From an uncultured Lachnobacterium sp. (GTDB lineage: Bacteria; Bacillota; Clostridia; Lachnospirales; Lachnospiraceae): a DNA stretch of 64,000 bases. The notes beneath the pieces were generated by a model that saw only the letters and a list, made by a program, of their open reading frames with translations, made no database searches and was not told where the DNA came from. Made by a program: the position numbers and the translations under genes. Numbering within the stretch: position 1 is the first letter of the stretch; every line of letters starts with the position of its first letter. This document shows positions 41,064 to 50,239 of the stretch, piece by piece. The stretch covers positions 13,618 through 77,617 of the forward strand of contig URSS01000008.1 in NCBI GenBank assembly GCA_900550545.1, given 5' to 3'.

Positions 41064-41472
41064 GAGAATAACAGAAGATCTCTATCTTTGGAGATGGGCA
41101 TTGCTTGTGCTGCTCGTGTATGGCTGTGTGACACAGATTGTATATGGCACGATTTGTCCGTTTGTGGTATTCAGTGGCTTTCCCTGTCCGGCATGCGGAC
41201 TGACCAGAGGGGTATGTGCGATACTTACCGGGCATTGGAAGATGGCAGCGGTATATAATATTACCGCTTTTTTGTGGCTGCCGGCACTCATCTGGTTCTG
41301 TGTTATGCGCTATATTATTGGAAAAAATAAAGTCTGCTGGGAGCCGGTCTTTATCGTGATTGCAATGATTACCGTTATTTATTATATTTATCGTATGAAG
41401 ATATGCTTTCCGGGAAAACCTCCGATGTGTTATCAGGCAAAAAATATCGTGACATGGCTTTTACATCTGTGA
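41038..41472 (+). CDS. DUF2752 membrane protein
   Basis: A 144-residue protein with about three membrane segments. ICPFVVFSGFPCPACGLTRG (about 39-58) is the DUF2752 signature with its CPACGLTR motif. The start lies in panD, has no clear ribosome site and could be a downstream codon; the 26-base overlap suggests coupling. Two Cys in CPxC could be redox active or bind metal. The function is unknown. Confidence 0.72.
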   Translation: MERLQRICKRITEDLYLWRWALLVLLVYGCVTQIVYGTICPFVVFSGFPCPACGLTRGVCAILTGHWKMAAVYNITAFLWLPALIWFCVMRYIIGKNKVCWEPVFIVIAMITVIYYIYRMKICFPGKPPMCYQAKNIVTWLLHL

Positions 41473-41520
41473 TATACTATAAAAGGAGTTTATAAACGAA
41501 TTTACTGAGGAGGAAATGAA

Positions 41521-41964
41521 ATGTTTTGTACAAATTGTGGAACAGAAAACAATAATGGTGAAACAAACTGCAAAAACTGTGGTGCACCATTAGCGGGAGC
41601 AGACAACAATGCTGCATTCAATAATGGTTCTTACGCATATAACCAGCAGGGAACTGGAACATATGGAAACCAGAATCAGCCATATCCGAACAACAATGTG
41701 GGATTTAATGAGAGCATGATTCCGGAAGAATATCGTCCAATCAGCATGTGGGGATATTTTGGATATCAGATTCTGTTTGCGATTCCATGTGTCGGTCTGA
41801 TTCTGTTACTGGTATTCTCTTTCGGAGGAACCAAGAATCAGAACTTAAAGAACTTTGCAAGATCTTATTTCTGCATGCTGATCATCGGAGTTATTCTGGT
41901 AGCAATTGTTATGGCAATTGGTGGTGTTGGCTTTTTGTCAAGCGTAAGCAATGGTTATTACTAA
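41521..41964 (+). CDS. Zinc-ribbon membrane protein
   Basis: A 147-residue protein. Residues 1-24 form a zinc ribbon (CTNCGTENNNGETNCKNCGA), residues 25-65 an Asn/Tyr/Gln-rich linker, and the rest has two membrane segments (about 75-100 and 118-142). GAGGAGG precedes the ATG. Such zinc-ribbon plus two-helix proteins are frequent in Clostridia and unassigned. Confidence 0.72.
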   Translation: MFCTNCGTENNNGETNCKNCGAPLAGADNNAAFNNGSYAYNQQGTGTYGNQNQPYPNNNVGFNESMIPEEYRPISMWGYFGYQILFAIPCVGLILLLVFSFGGTKNQNLKNFARSYFCMLIIGVILVAIVMAIGGVGFLSSVSNGYY

Positions 41965-41996
41965 TTCGTTAGCAAACATATAAAAGAAAGCAAAAT

Positions 41997-42052
41997 ATGA
42001 GATTCGTATCTTCTTTAAGGACAGAGGGAGAGCGAATCTCATTTTATTTATA
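41997..42052 (+). terminator. Terminator after the zinc-ribbon gene
   Basis: ATGAGATTCG/CGAATCTCAT stem (10 bp) with a 26-base loop and T-rich tail. Confidence 0.75.
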
Positions 42053-42067
42053 CGAAGATGTGTGGTC

Positions 42068-42096
42068 TTGAATGAATTTTTGGAATCAGTTATAAT
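42068..42096 (+). promoter_or_regulatory. Promoter of the YhfC-EamA-cysE unit
   Basis: TTGAAT, 17 bases, TATAAT, about 64 bases before the yhfC-like ATG. Confidence 0.6.
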
Positions 42097-42160
42097 GGGG
42101 CTTATAGCATTTGCCCGTTGAAAACATGTGTGAGGCAGATACAAAAGAAAGGAAGACAAA

Positions 42161-42967
42161 ATGGATTTAGGTCATGTATCTGTGGTGAGTATCATTGGAA
42201 TGATCGTTTCAATGCTCATTGCGATTGGATTACCCGTATTTTTGATGCTTTTTGTGCGAAAAAAGGAAAAAGCACAGATTAATTTCTTTTTTATTGGTGC
42301 AGCAGTATTTGTGCTGGCAGCATTGTTCTTAGAACAGTCCTGTCATGCTGTGGTATTGAGCGTTGCCGGAGATGTTCTGAAAGGAAATGTATTTCTTTAT
42401 GCATTGTATGCAGGACTTGCGGCAGCCGTGTTTGAAGAGACCGGCCGACTTATTGCAATGAATATATTTTCAAAGAGACAGAAAGTACGGTTGAATGATG
42501 CCAATGCGTTTATGTATGGAATCGGACATGGTGGAGCAGAATCGATTCTTTTGGTTGGTATTACATGTATCAATAATCTTACAACTTCTGTTATGATCAA
42601 TAATGGTTCCATTGAGACAACACTGAAGGCTTTGGATGCAAAAACACAGAGTACAGCACTTGACAGTATCAAAGCATTGTGGACGACAGCACCATACGAA
42701 TTTTATCTGGCAGGTGTGGAACGTATTTTTGCCATTGCAATTCAGATTGCATTATCCATGCTTATGTATACAGCAATCCGCTACGGAAAGAAATGGCTTA
42801 TTGCGTTGGCATTTGAGATTCATTTCATGGTAGACTTCGTAACAGTACTTGCAGGAAATTTCCTGGATGATATTGTTATGGAATTATTAATCGGAATCCT
42901 TGCGGCTATGATATCCTATGCGACTTATAGAATCTGGAAGCGATGTTCGACGGAGCAGCAGGCGTAG
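42161..42967 (+). CDS. YhfC-family intramembrane protease
   Basis: A 268-residue protein with about seven membrane segments. FEETGRLIAMN (near residue 90) carries the Glu pair and Arg, and MYGIGHGGAESILL (near 122) the His and Glu expected of the YhfC glutamic-type intramembrane proteases (CPBP/PrsW relatives). AAAGGAAG lies before the ATG. It is followed 24 bases later by a drug/metabolite transporter gene. Its substrate is unknown. Confidence 0.8.
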   Translation: MDLGHVSVVSIIGMIVSMLIAIGLPVFLMLFVRKKEKAQINFFFIGAAVFVLAALFLEQSCHAVVLSVAGDVLKGNVFLYALYAGLAAAVFEETGRLIAMNIFSKRQKVRLNDANAFMYGIGHGGAESILLVGITCINNLTTSVMINNGSIETTLKALDAKTQSTALDSIKALWTTAPYEFYLAGVERIFAIAIQIALSMLMYTAIRYGKKWLIALAFEIHFMVDFVTVLAGNFLDDIVMELLIGILAAMISYATYRIWKRCSTEQQA

Positions 42968-42991
42968 ACAGTAGAGAGAGGATTTGATTTT

Positions 42992-43924
42992 ATGAGTACA
43001 CAATTAAGACATTCCCTGTTGCTGCTTTTGACGGCATTTATCTGGGGTGTGGCATTTGTAGCGCAGAGTGTCGGAATGGATTATGTAGGCCCGTTTACGT
43101 TCACAGCCTCCCGTTCGCTGATTGGTGCGGTGGTACTCCTTCCGGTCATCTGGTTTCGGACGAAAAAAGAAAATGGTGTAAAGGCAGAACAAAAGAAGGG
43201 GACTGCAGTGGATAAGCAGGAAAAGAAAAATTTGCTGCGGGGAGGAATTGTTTGTGGCGTATTTCTTTGTATTGCCACCAATTTGCAACAGATTGGTCTA
43301 CAGTACAGTACGGTCGGCAAGTCAGGATTTGTCACAGCCATGTATATCGTGCTGGTACCAATTCTAGGAATTTTTATTCACAAGGGAATTGATATGCGAA
43401 AGGTGATTTCTGTGATACTTGCAGTGTGTGGTCTGTATCTGCTATGCATGACAGACGGAAACTTTTCGATTGGAAAAGGTGATATTTTTACAATTTTATG
43501 CGCATTGGCATTTTCGTTGCAGATTCTTTCCGTTGATCATTTTGCACCGAAGGTGGACTGTGTAAAACTGGCAAGTTTGCAGTTCTTGATATGTGGAATC
43601 TGTTCCTGTGTGCCGATGTTGTTGGTTGAGCATCCACAGTTTTCGCAGCTGGTGGCGGCATGGATGCCAATTTTATATGCAGGAATTCTTTCGAACGGTG
43701 TGGCATATACCTTACAGATCGTGGCACAGAAAGGACTCAATCCGACGGTTGCATCGTTGATTATGAGTTTAGAGTCTGTAATTTCGGTGTTGGCAGGATG
43801 GGCGATTTTACACCAGACACTGACAAAAAGAGAATTGGCAGGATGCGTGTTTATGTTTGCAGCAATTATTATTGTGCAGTTAAAACCTGGAGAAAATGGA
43901 GGTTATCATGAAGAATATAATTGA
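42992..43924 (+). CDS. EamA/DMT-family exporter
   Basis: A 310-residue membrane protein with ten predicted segments and two EamA repeats; a charged loop (about 55-80) interrupts the first half. IWGVAFVAQSVGMDYVGP and LMSLESVISVLAGW are typical. E. coli EamA exports O-acetylserine and cysteine. Because this gene overlaps a serine acetyltransferase gene by 17 bases, export of O-acetylserine or cysteine is a reasonable guess, not shown by sequence. Confidence 0.85.
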   Translation: MSTQLRHSLLLLLTAFIWGVAFVAQSVGMDYVGPFTFTASRSLIGAVVLLPVIWFRTKKENGVKAEQKKGTAVDKQEKKNLLRGGIVCGVFLCIATNLQQIGLQYSTVGKSGFVTAMYIVLVPILGIFIHKGIDMRKVISVILAVCGLYLLCMTDGNFSIGKGDIFTILCALAFSLQILSVDHFAPKVDCVKLASLQFLICGICSCVPMLLVEHPQFSQLVAAWMPILYAGILSNGVAYTLQIVAQKGLNPTVASLIMSLESVISVLAGWAILHQTLTKRELAGCVFMFAAIIIVQLKPGENGGYHEEYN

Positions 43925-44858
43925 ACGTGAAGTGGATGGAATATTGACAGATATCCTGGATGATTATAAAAAGAAACGTGCGATCGACAAAAATGATATT
44001 TATAATCAGCCGGACAAAAATGAAATTATTGCAATTTTAGATCATTTGATGGCAATTGTTTATCCGGGATTTTTCCGGGAAAAAAGCCACAAAATTTATA
44101 ATCTCAGCCATACGGTTTCCACCTTGATTGAGGATGTGCTGTTCCATTTGAACAAGCAGATCATGGTTGTAATGAAATATACAAAAGCATTTTCGGAGGA
44201 GCAGGAGGAAGAATTAGAGGAGTTCGCACAGAATGCATCGGTTGCTTTCCTTAAGACGATTCCAAAAATCCGTGAGTATCTCGATACAGATCTGCAGGCA
44301 GCTTTGGACGGAGATCCGGCAGCAAGCAGCAAGGAAGAAATTATTTTCTCTTATCCGGGGCTGTATGCAATCACAGTGTATCGTCTTGCACATGAGCTGT
44401 TTCTTCTGAAAGTGCCACTCATTCCGCGTATGATGACGGAGCATGCACACAGCAAAACTGGAATTGATATTCATCCGGGTGCAACGATTGGAAAATATTT
44501 CTTTATCGATCATGGTACTGGCATTGTTGTCGGTGAGACAACAGTGATCGGTGAGCATGTAAAACTATATCAGGGTGTAACACTTGGTGCATTGTCTACC
44601 AAAGGTGGACAGAAACTGCGCCATGTGAGACGTCATCCAACAATCTGCGACAATGTAACCATTTACTCAGGAGCGTCTATCCTTGGCGGAAATACGGTGG
44701 TCGAAGAAGGTGTTGTTGTGGGCGGAAATGCTTTTATTACTAAGTCTGTCAGCAAGGGGACAAAAGTCAGCGTGAAGAATCAGGAACTGGTATATCATAG
44801 TGACGACGAGTCTTTGCACCAAAATGAACAGGACGAGTCTTGGTTTTATGTTATTTAA
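43908..44858 (+). CDS. cysE: Serine O-acetyltransferase (CysE/EpsC type)
   Basis: A 316-residue enzyme making O-acetylserine from serine and acetyl-CoA. The helical N-terminal domain spans about 1-185, and a left-handed hexapeptide beta helix follows: GIDIHPGATIGKYFFIDHGT, GEHVKLYQGVTLGALS and SGASILGGNTVVEEG. The catalytic His/Asp are in IDIHPG and FIDHGTG. The ATG 5 bases after GGAGG is chosen over one four codons upstream. It feeds CysK and lies about 32 kb from it, with no CymR-like box evident here. Confidence 0.92.
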   Translation: MKNIIEREVDGILTDILDDYKKKRAIDKNDIYNQPDKNEIIAILDHLMAIVYPGFFREKSHKIYNLSHTVSTLIEDVLFHLNKQIMVVMKYTKAFSEEQEEELEEFAQNASVAFLKTIPKIREYLDTDLQAALDGDPAASSKEEIIFSYPGLYAITVYRLAHELFLLKVPLIPRMMTEHAHSKTGIDIHPGATIGKYFFIDHGTGIVVGETTVIGEHVKLYQGVTLGALSTKGGQKLRHVRRHPTICDNVTIYSGASILGGNTVVEEGVVVGGNAFITKSVSKGTKVSVKNQELVYHSDDESLHQNEQDESWFYVI

Positions 44859-44981
44859 TCGATTCTGAATAGTTACATCTAAATTATTCGCATCTCATTG
44901 CGTTTGATGTAGCATGTATGATAAAATAAAAAGTATGTGACATGCATACAGAATATGGTGTGGGTTTAGGAGAGTTAACAC

Positions 44982-45947
44982 ATGATTGACAAAAAGAAAT
45001 TAAGAAATGCAATAAATAAAAGCCAGAAGGCAATGCAGAATAAACCAACGGATCCGAGCATGACCGTGGATGTCAAAAATGAAGATCTTGAGGCACAGAT
45101 TAAAGTTTATACAAAGGAGAAAACTGGAGATAATTTGAACCAGCTTATTGAAATTGCCCGAAAGTGCAGACTTCTGGTACCGGCAAATTTAAATGAGCAG
45201 AACCAGCCGGTTCCATGTCTGATTAATAGTCAGGAAAATGGATTGTTTTTCCCGGCATATACATCCAAAGAGCAGATTCCAAAGGAGCCAAAGAGCCCGG
45301 CAATTATTAATATGCCGTATCTGGCAATCAATGAAGTTGCCTGTCGTCAGGCGGAACATATTGGAGGAATTGTTATTAATCCATTTACAGACAATCTGGT
45401 GTTTAAGATGCCTTTGGTACAGCGTATTGAGAAAGTGGAGAAAGCACGTAAGAATGCTGGAAAAGTAAAGACGATGCAGTTGACACCGGAACAGTATGTA
45501 TTGTTCGAGCGTAAGCAGTTTGAGTTTGGATTTCTTCCAAGACGTTTATTTGAAAATGGCAAAGAGTTGATGGAGCAGCTCAGCGAGAAAAAAGAAGAAT
45601 ATATTGATCAGCTGTTTGAAGAGTCTTATCAGCAGAAACGTATGTATCCGTACCTGCCAGAAGATTTCTCGGTTATGGTTTTGAATATTTCGGATGATCT
45701 GACGATTGCTCGTGTCGATTTGCCAAGTCGTGAAATGGGAGTTCCGTCCTGCTATCGTATCTATCTTGCATGGAACGAAAAGGAACAGAAGGGACGTTAC
45801 ATGACGATTGAGAAGACAAAAGATGCCGGAAGTAATCTTTTAGGAGAAATGGGAAGTGACTGGAAGCATATCAATCATGGTCAGGCTCCGGTAGAAGGCG
45901 CAGAGCTACAGACCATTCTTGATATCTTAGAAGAAAAATTGTCATAA
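44982..45947 (+). CDS. SseB-like protein
   Basis: A 321-residue soluble protein. The middle part (about 45-150) matches SseB N-terminal domains: DNLNQLIEIARKCRLLVPAN, QENGLFFPAYTSKEQIPKE and GGIVINPFTDNLVF. The C-terminal part (about 195-320) resembles the SseB C-terminal domain. SseB was named for altered serine sensitivity when overexpressed in E. coli; the mechanism is unclear. The ATG follows TTTAGGAGAG. It is converging with ybaK. Confidence 0.75.
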   Translation: MIDKKKLRNAINKSQKAMQNKPTDPSMTVDVKNEDLEAQIKVYTKEKTGDNLNQLIEIARKCRLLVPANLNEQNQPVPCLINSQENGLFFPAYTSKEQIPKEPKSPAIINMPYLAINEVACRQAEHIGGIVINPFTDNLVFKMPLVQRIEKVEKARKNAGKVKTMQLTPEQYVLFERKQFEFGFLPRRLFENGKELMEQLSEKKEEYIDQLFEESYQQKRMYPYLPEDFSVMVLNISDDLTIARVDLPSREMGVPSCYRIYLAWNEKEQKGRYMTIEKTKDAGSNLLGEMGSDWKHINHGQAPVEGAELQTILDILEEKLS

Positions 45948-45948
45948 T

Positions 45949-46431
45949 TTATTGTGCAAGAATCGGAGCAAACGATGCACGAACAACCTTTGCAAGATCC
46001 TGTGGGTTGAGTGCAATCGTGGTTCCGATGCGGCCACCGCTGATATACATCTTATCAAATTGTTCTGCGGATTCGTCGATAACGGTAGGAAACGCTTTTT
46101 TCATACCAAGCGGACTGCAACCACCACGGACATATCCGGTGATGGCGGTAAGATCCTTGACGTGGATCATCTCGACCGATTTTTCGCCGACAGAGCGGGC
46201 AGCGGCTTTTAAGTCTACTTCCTCAGCAATCGGAATGACAAATACATAGTATTGTTTGCTTTTTCCCTGCATAACGAGTGTTTTGTATGTCTGTTCGGCA
46301 GGGGCACCCGTTTTTTCAATGGTATGCATACCATCAATAAATTCATCACATTCATAATTGATCAGTTCATATTCTATTTTGTTGCGCTCTAAGATACGCA
46401 CAGCGTTTGTTTTTACTTCTTTTTTTCCCAT
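45949..46431 (-). CDS. ybaK: Cys-tRNA(Pro) deacylase
   Basis: A 160-residue trans-editing enzyme of the YbaK/EbsC group that hydrolyses Cys wrongly attached to tRNA-Pro. The YbaK fold is clear: KTLVMQGKSKQYYVFVIPI (about 50-68), then LKAAARSVGEKSV and VRGGCSPLGMKKAFPTVID (about 101-119) with the conserved Gly and Lys. It is on the reverse strand, tail to tail with the SseB-like gene with one base between. Confidence 0.92.
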   Translation of the reverse strand: MGKKEVKTNAVRILERNKIEYELINYECDEFIDGMHTIEKTGAPAEQTYKTLVMQGKSKQYYVFVIPIAEEVDLKAAARSVGEKSVEMIHVKDLTAITGYVRGGCSPLGMKKAFPTVIDESAEQFDKMYISGGRIGTTIALNPQDLAKVVRASFAPILAQ

Positions 46432-46525
46432 ATATGTTTGATACTCCTATATGATAAGTTTTCATGCATCCTCGAAAGGCTGCATTTCTATTTCGCCACT
46501 CATTATAGCAAATTCACAAGAAAAG

Positions 46526-46554
46526 TTGAACTGGAAATGCAGAAATGTTATAAT
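46526..46554 (+). promoter_or_regulatory. Promoter of the DUF308 gene
   Basis: TTGAAC, 17 bases, TATAAT, 44 bases before the chosen ATG. Confidence 0.6.
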
Positions 46555-46597
46555 AAATGTCGCTAAAAATGAAATAAACAGGTAAAGGAGCATGCAT

Positions 46598-47188
46598 ATG
46601 AAGGATTTTTTGAAACGAATCAAAGCGGATTTTCTGGCATCATCCATTTTATGTATTGTGCTGGGAATCATATTTATCATTTGCAATGATGGTGTGATCA
46701 ATCTCATGGGAAGCGTGTTTGCGGTGATATTGATTATCATTGGTGCTGTATATGTGGGAAGCTTTTTCCTGAATTTTATTACGAATGGATTGTCTGTGCT
46801 TACGGGGGTAATCATACTCGCTGTGGGAATTTGGTTCCTTGTTCAGCCGGCAGTGATCGTAAGCCTGATTCCAATTGTACTTGGAGTTGTGTTGTTGTTC
46901 CATGGACTTCGTGCTATCAAAGAAACGATTGAGGCGAAGAAATTTGGATACGATGCATGGGGCGCAGATCTGATTCTTGCAATCATCAGTCTGATCTGCG
47001 GATTTATTTGCGTGTTTGATGCCTTTGGAGTGATGGAGAAAGCAACAATTGTTGTTGGAATCATCCTGATATACAATGGAGTCTCGAATATATGGATCTC
47101 ATGCAGTGCAACCCGTGCTGCAAAAGATTATGCTCGTCGCAATGTTACGGTGGATGTTAATTTTGTTGAGGACGATGATGACAAATGA
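46598..47188 (+). CDS. DUF308 (HdeD-like) membrane protein
   Basis: A 196-residue protein with six hydrophobic segments in three hairpins, the pattern of DUF308/HdeD proteins. The acidic tail ends NFVEDDDDK. ATG 46598 is used because AAGGAG lies 7 bases upstream; ATG 46592 would leave one base. E. coli HdeD takes part in acid resistance, but that role cannot be assumed. The stop overlaps the next start by 4 bases (ATGA). Confidence 0.82.
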   Translation: MKDFLKRIKADFLASSILCIVLGIIFIICNDGVINLMGSVFAVILIIIGAVYVGSFFLNFITNGLSVLTGVIILAVGIWFLVQPAVIVSLIPIVLGVVLLFHGLRAIKETIEAKKFGYDAWGADLILAIISLICGFICVFDAFGVMEKATIVVGIILIYNGVSNIWISCSATRAAKDYARRNVTVDVNFVEDDDDK

Positions 47189-47415
47189 GACAGATGGAAT
47201 TTAAGATGGAACGACCTGGACTTACCAAGGTCGGAGATGAATTATCTGTTACAGAGGGAAAGCTTCCGACTTCTTATTATTATACAATTGAGCATGCGAT
47301 TGCCATGTCTGGGAACTATGCGGTGAGTGAACGACTCAAAAGCCGTAAAGGAACCGTTGTGGATGTGAAGGAGACGGAAAAAGGATACTTTGTAACCATG
47401 GAATTTGATGAATAG
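47185..47415 (+). CDS. Small hypothetical protein coupled to DUF308
   Basis: A 76-residue soluble protein starting in the ATGA overlap with the DUF308 gene. It contains two likely strands with charged turns (SRKGTVVDVKETEKGYFVTM) at the C-terminus and a YYYTIEHAIAMSG helix in the middle. It matches no family I recognise. The tight coupling suggests it works with the DUF308 protein or with the TetR regulator 12 bases downstream. Confidence 0.7.
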   Translation: MRQMEFKMERPGLTKVGDELSVTEGKLPTSYYYTIEHAIAMSGNYAVSERLKSRKGTVVDVKETEKGYFVTMEFDE

Positions 47416-47426
47416 TAAGGTAAGAT

Positions 47427-47993
47427 ATGGCTACACAGAACAAAAACGATATTGACCAGTTGCTGGCAGATAGTTTAAAGCAGCTGGCATCCAAGAAGTT
47501 ACTGGAGAAAATAACAATTAAAGAGATTACGGATCTGGCCGGGGTAATTCGACCGACATTCTACAATCATTTTCAGGATAAATTTGAACTGTTGGAGTGG
47601 ATTATAAAAAAAGATCTGTTAGAACCGATTCAGCCGCTGATCCGCAATGATATGTTTATGGAGGCGATGGTTCTTCTTTTTACCAATATCGAGAGAGACA
47701 GGGCTTTTTATTCCCATGTGGTCAAACTCGAGGGTCCGGTCACATTCCACAGCATTGCGCACAAGTGCGTAAAAGAGGTGCTTCTGGCAATCATCAATGA
47801 GCAGATGACGGGAAAAGAATCGAAACACGAGTGGCTGACGCCGGAGGTCATTGCTTCGTACTATGCAGAATCGCTTTGTTTTGCGGCGGAGACCTGGATC
47901 AACCAGAATATGGTTCTGCCACCGAAAGAGATGGCGGAAGCCTATCAGTACATGATTTCCCGTTCCATGATGGATATTATCAAAGAGTTATAG
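47427..47993 (+). CDS. TetR/AcrR-family regulator
   Basis: A 188-residue repressor. The N-terminal HTH (about 22-48) reads KITIKEITDLAGVIRPTFYN followed by HFQDKFEL, the classic TetR HTH ending. The C-terminal ligand domain resembles the DhaS-type TetR C-terminal family. AAGGTAAG precedes the ATG. It stands before an MMPL transporter unit, with palindromes between the two, so it probably controls that transporter. Confidence 0.88.
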   Translation: MATQNKNDIDQLLADSLKQLASKKLLEKITIKEITDLAGVIRPTFYNHFQDKFELLEWIIKKDLLEPIQPLIRNDMFMEAMVLLFTNIERDRAFYSHVVKLEGPVTFHSIAHKCVKEVLLAIINEQMTGKESKHEWLTPEVIASYYAESLCFAAETWINQNMVLPPKEMAEAYQYMISRSMMDIIKEL

Positions 47994-48015
47994 GGTTCAT
48001 ACAATTTCACAGGAA

Positions 48016-48064
48016 TGTATAACAGAATATACAAATGCACACAATTGTATATTACATTGATACA
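48016..48064. promoter_or_regulatory. Candidate TetR operators upstream of the MMPL unit
   Basis: TGTATA-N6-TATACA (48016-48033) is a perfect 18-bp palindrome. A second one, TGTAT-N9-ATACA, lies at 48046-48064; centre spacing is about 30 bases, three helical turns. Both lie right after the tetR stop. Confidence 0.55.
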
Positions 48065-48070
48065 GGAAAA

Positions 48071-48104
48071 AAAGATTGAATATTTTCATATTCAATCTTT
48101 TTTC
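48071..48104 (+). terminator. Hairpin terminator between tetR and the MMPL gene
   Basis: AAAGATTGAATA/TATTCAATCTTT (12 bp), a 6-base loop and six T residues. Its A/T flanks would also allow termination from the other strand. Confidence 0.8.
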
Positions 48105-48146
48105 ATATGATAAATCCGATGAAAAATATATAGGATGGTGAGCATT

Positions 48147-50225
48147 ATGATTAAATTTGGAAAAGGGGTCGTTAAATGTCGGTTCCTGATTCTGATTCTG
48201 GCGTTTTTGTTACTGATTCCATCAGCAATCGGTTACATAAAGACCAGAATTAACTATGATATCCTTTCTTATCTTCCAGGGGAGATCGAGACAATGAAAG
48301 GACAGGACATTCTTTTGGATGAGTTTGGAACAGGTGCTTTTTCGTTCGTAGTCGTTGAGGGTATGAATGACAAAGATCTGGAAAAAATTGCAGATGAGAT
48401 TGAAGATGTACCTCATGTAAAGAATGTTATCTGGTATGGATCGGTAATGGATTTCAGCATTCCACGTGAAGCGTTACCGGATGATATCTACAATTTCTTT
48501 AATAATAAGGATGCAGACAGCCAGTTGATGGCAGTTTTATTTGATGAGTCCATGTCATCGGATGGAACAATGGATGCCATTCAGGAAATCAATGATCTGG
48601 TTGGTAAACAGTGTTTTGTCAGTGGTATGGCATCGGTAAACAATGACATCCGTAAGCTGGCAGAAGATGAGAGTGTGATCTATGTATTGATCGCCGTTAT
48701 TCTTTCACTGATCGTTTTATCTTTGACTATGGATTCTGCATTAGTTCCATTCCTGTTTTTGATCAGTATCGGAATGGCAATCATATATAACCTCGGATCG
48801 AACGTGATTATGGGAGAAATCTCGTACATAACGAAGGCATTGGCAGCGGTCCTGCAGCTTGGTGTTACTATGGATTATTCTATTTTCCTGTGGCACAGTT
48901 ATCAGGAACAGCAGGAGCGGTTTGATGGTGACAAAAATCGAGCCATGGCACATGCCATTTCCAACACCATTACTTCTGTTGTAAGTAGTTCTATCACAAC
49001 AGTAGCCGGATTCCTTGCATTGTGCTTTATGAGTTTCACATTAGGACTCGACCTTGGTATTGTTATGGCAAAAGGTGTTGTATTCGGTGTAATCGGTTGT
49101 GTAACAATTCTTCCATCATTGATTCTTGTATGTGACAAAGCAATCGAGAAGACAAAGCACAGAGTAATTCTTCCGGATATGAGCAGAATTGCAGGATGGA
49201 TTACAAACCACTACATTGTATTCGTTATCGCATTCCTTGTAGTTTTAGTTCCTGCAATCTACGGTTACACACATACAGATGTGTACTACGACCTGACCGG
49301 AACATTGCCGGAGACATTCAGCAGTAAAGTCGGTAATGACAAGCTGACCGAGCAGTATCAGATGGGTGCAACACACATGGTACTGGCAAAAAGTGATCTG
49401 TCAAAGAAAGACAGTATGAATATGATCGATGATATCAAGAAGGTAGATGGTGTTAAGCTTGCAGCTTCTCTTGATTCCATTATGGGACCGGATATTCCAG
49501 AAGAGATGATTCCGGATGATATCAAGGAAGTTTTCAAGAGTGGCAATTACCAGATGATGGTCATCGTTTCCGAATATGCTTCCGCGACAGATGAAGTAAA
49601 CAAACAGTGTGACGAGATCAATAAGATCATTAAGAAATACGATGACACAGCGATGCTTATTGGAGAAGCCCCATGTACGAAGGATTTGATTGAAATCACG
49701 GATGTGGATTTCAAGAACGTAAGTATTATTTCCATAGGAGCAATTTTCCTGATCATTGCGATTGTATTTAAGTCCATTACACTGCCGATCATTTTGGTAT
49801 GTGTTATTGAATTTGCAATCTTTATCAATATGGGTATTCCGGCATACACCGGAACGGTATTACCGTTTATCGCGTCAATCGTTATCGGAACCATTCAGCT
49901 GGGTGCAACGGTCGACTATGCAATCCTTATGACGAATAAGTATAAGAAGAATCGTTTCCGTGGAATGGAGAAGAAAGAAGCAATCACAGATGCATTGAGT
50001 AAATCGATTCAGTCCATTATCGTCAGTGCATTGAGCTTTTTCGCAGCAACGTTCGGTGTAGGAATGTATTCTAATATTGATATGATTGGTTCTTTGTGTA
50101 TGTTAATGGCACGAGGTGCAATCATCAGTATGATCGTTGTTATCTTTATACTTCCATCCATGTTGATGGTATTTGACCGTGTGATTTGTGCAACAAGCGC
50201 AGGTTTCCGTAGCAAGAATAAATAG
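48147..50225 (+). CDS. MMPL/RND-family transporter
   Basis: A 692-residue membrane protein with the RND half-repeat built twice: one membrane segment, a loop of about 150-180 residues outside the membrane, then five segments, repeated. LQLGVTMDYSIFLWHSY (first half) and IQLGATVDYAILMTNKY (second half) hold the Asp-Tyr pair of the proton relay in MmpL/HpnN proteins. GGATGGTGAG precedes ATG 48147; an ATG four codons upstream is the alternative. It probably exports lipids or antimicrobial compounds with the heptad-repeat partner downstream. Confidence 0.88.
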   Translation: MIKFGKGVVKCRFLILILAFLLLIPSAIGYIKTRINYDILSYLPGEIETMKGQDILLDEFGTGAFSFVVVEGMNDKDLEKIADEIEDVPHVKNVIWYGSVMDFSIPREALPDDIYNFFNNKDADSQLMAVLFDESMSSDGTMDAIQEINDLVGKQCFVSGMASVNNDIRKLAEDESVIYVLIAVILSLIVLSLTMDSALVPFLFLISIGMAIIYNLGSNVIMGEISYITKALAAVLQLGVTMDYSIFLWHSYQEQQERFDGDKNRAMAHAISNTITSVVSSSITTVAGFLALCFMSFTLGLDLGIVMAKGVVFGVIGCVTILPSLILVCDKAIEKTKHRVILPDMSRIAGWITNHYIVFVIAFLVVLVPAIYGYTHTDVYYDLTGTLPETFSSKVGNDKLTEQYQMGATHMVLAKSDLSKKDSMNMIDDIKKVDGVKLAASLDSIMGPDIPEEMIPDDIKEVFKSGNYQMMVIVSEYASATDEVNKQCDEINKIIKKYDDTAMLIGEAPCTKDLIEITDVDFKNVSIISIGAIFLIIAIVFKSITLPIILVCVIEFAIFINMGIPAYTGTVLPFIASIVIGTIQLGATVDYAILMTNKYKKNRFRGMEKKEAITDALSKSIQSIIVSALSFFAATFGVGMYSNIDMIGSLCMLMARGAIISMIVVIFILPSMLMVFDRVICATSAGFRSKNK

Positions 50226-50239
50226 GAGGTTGATTCATT

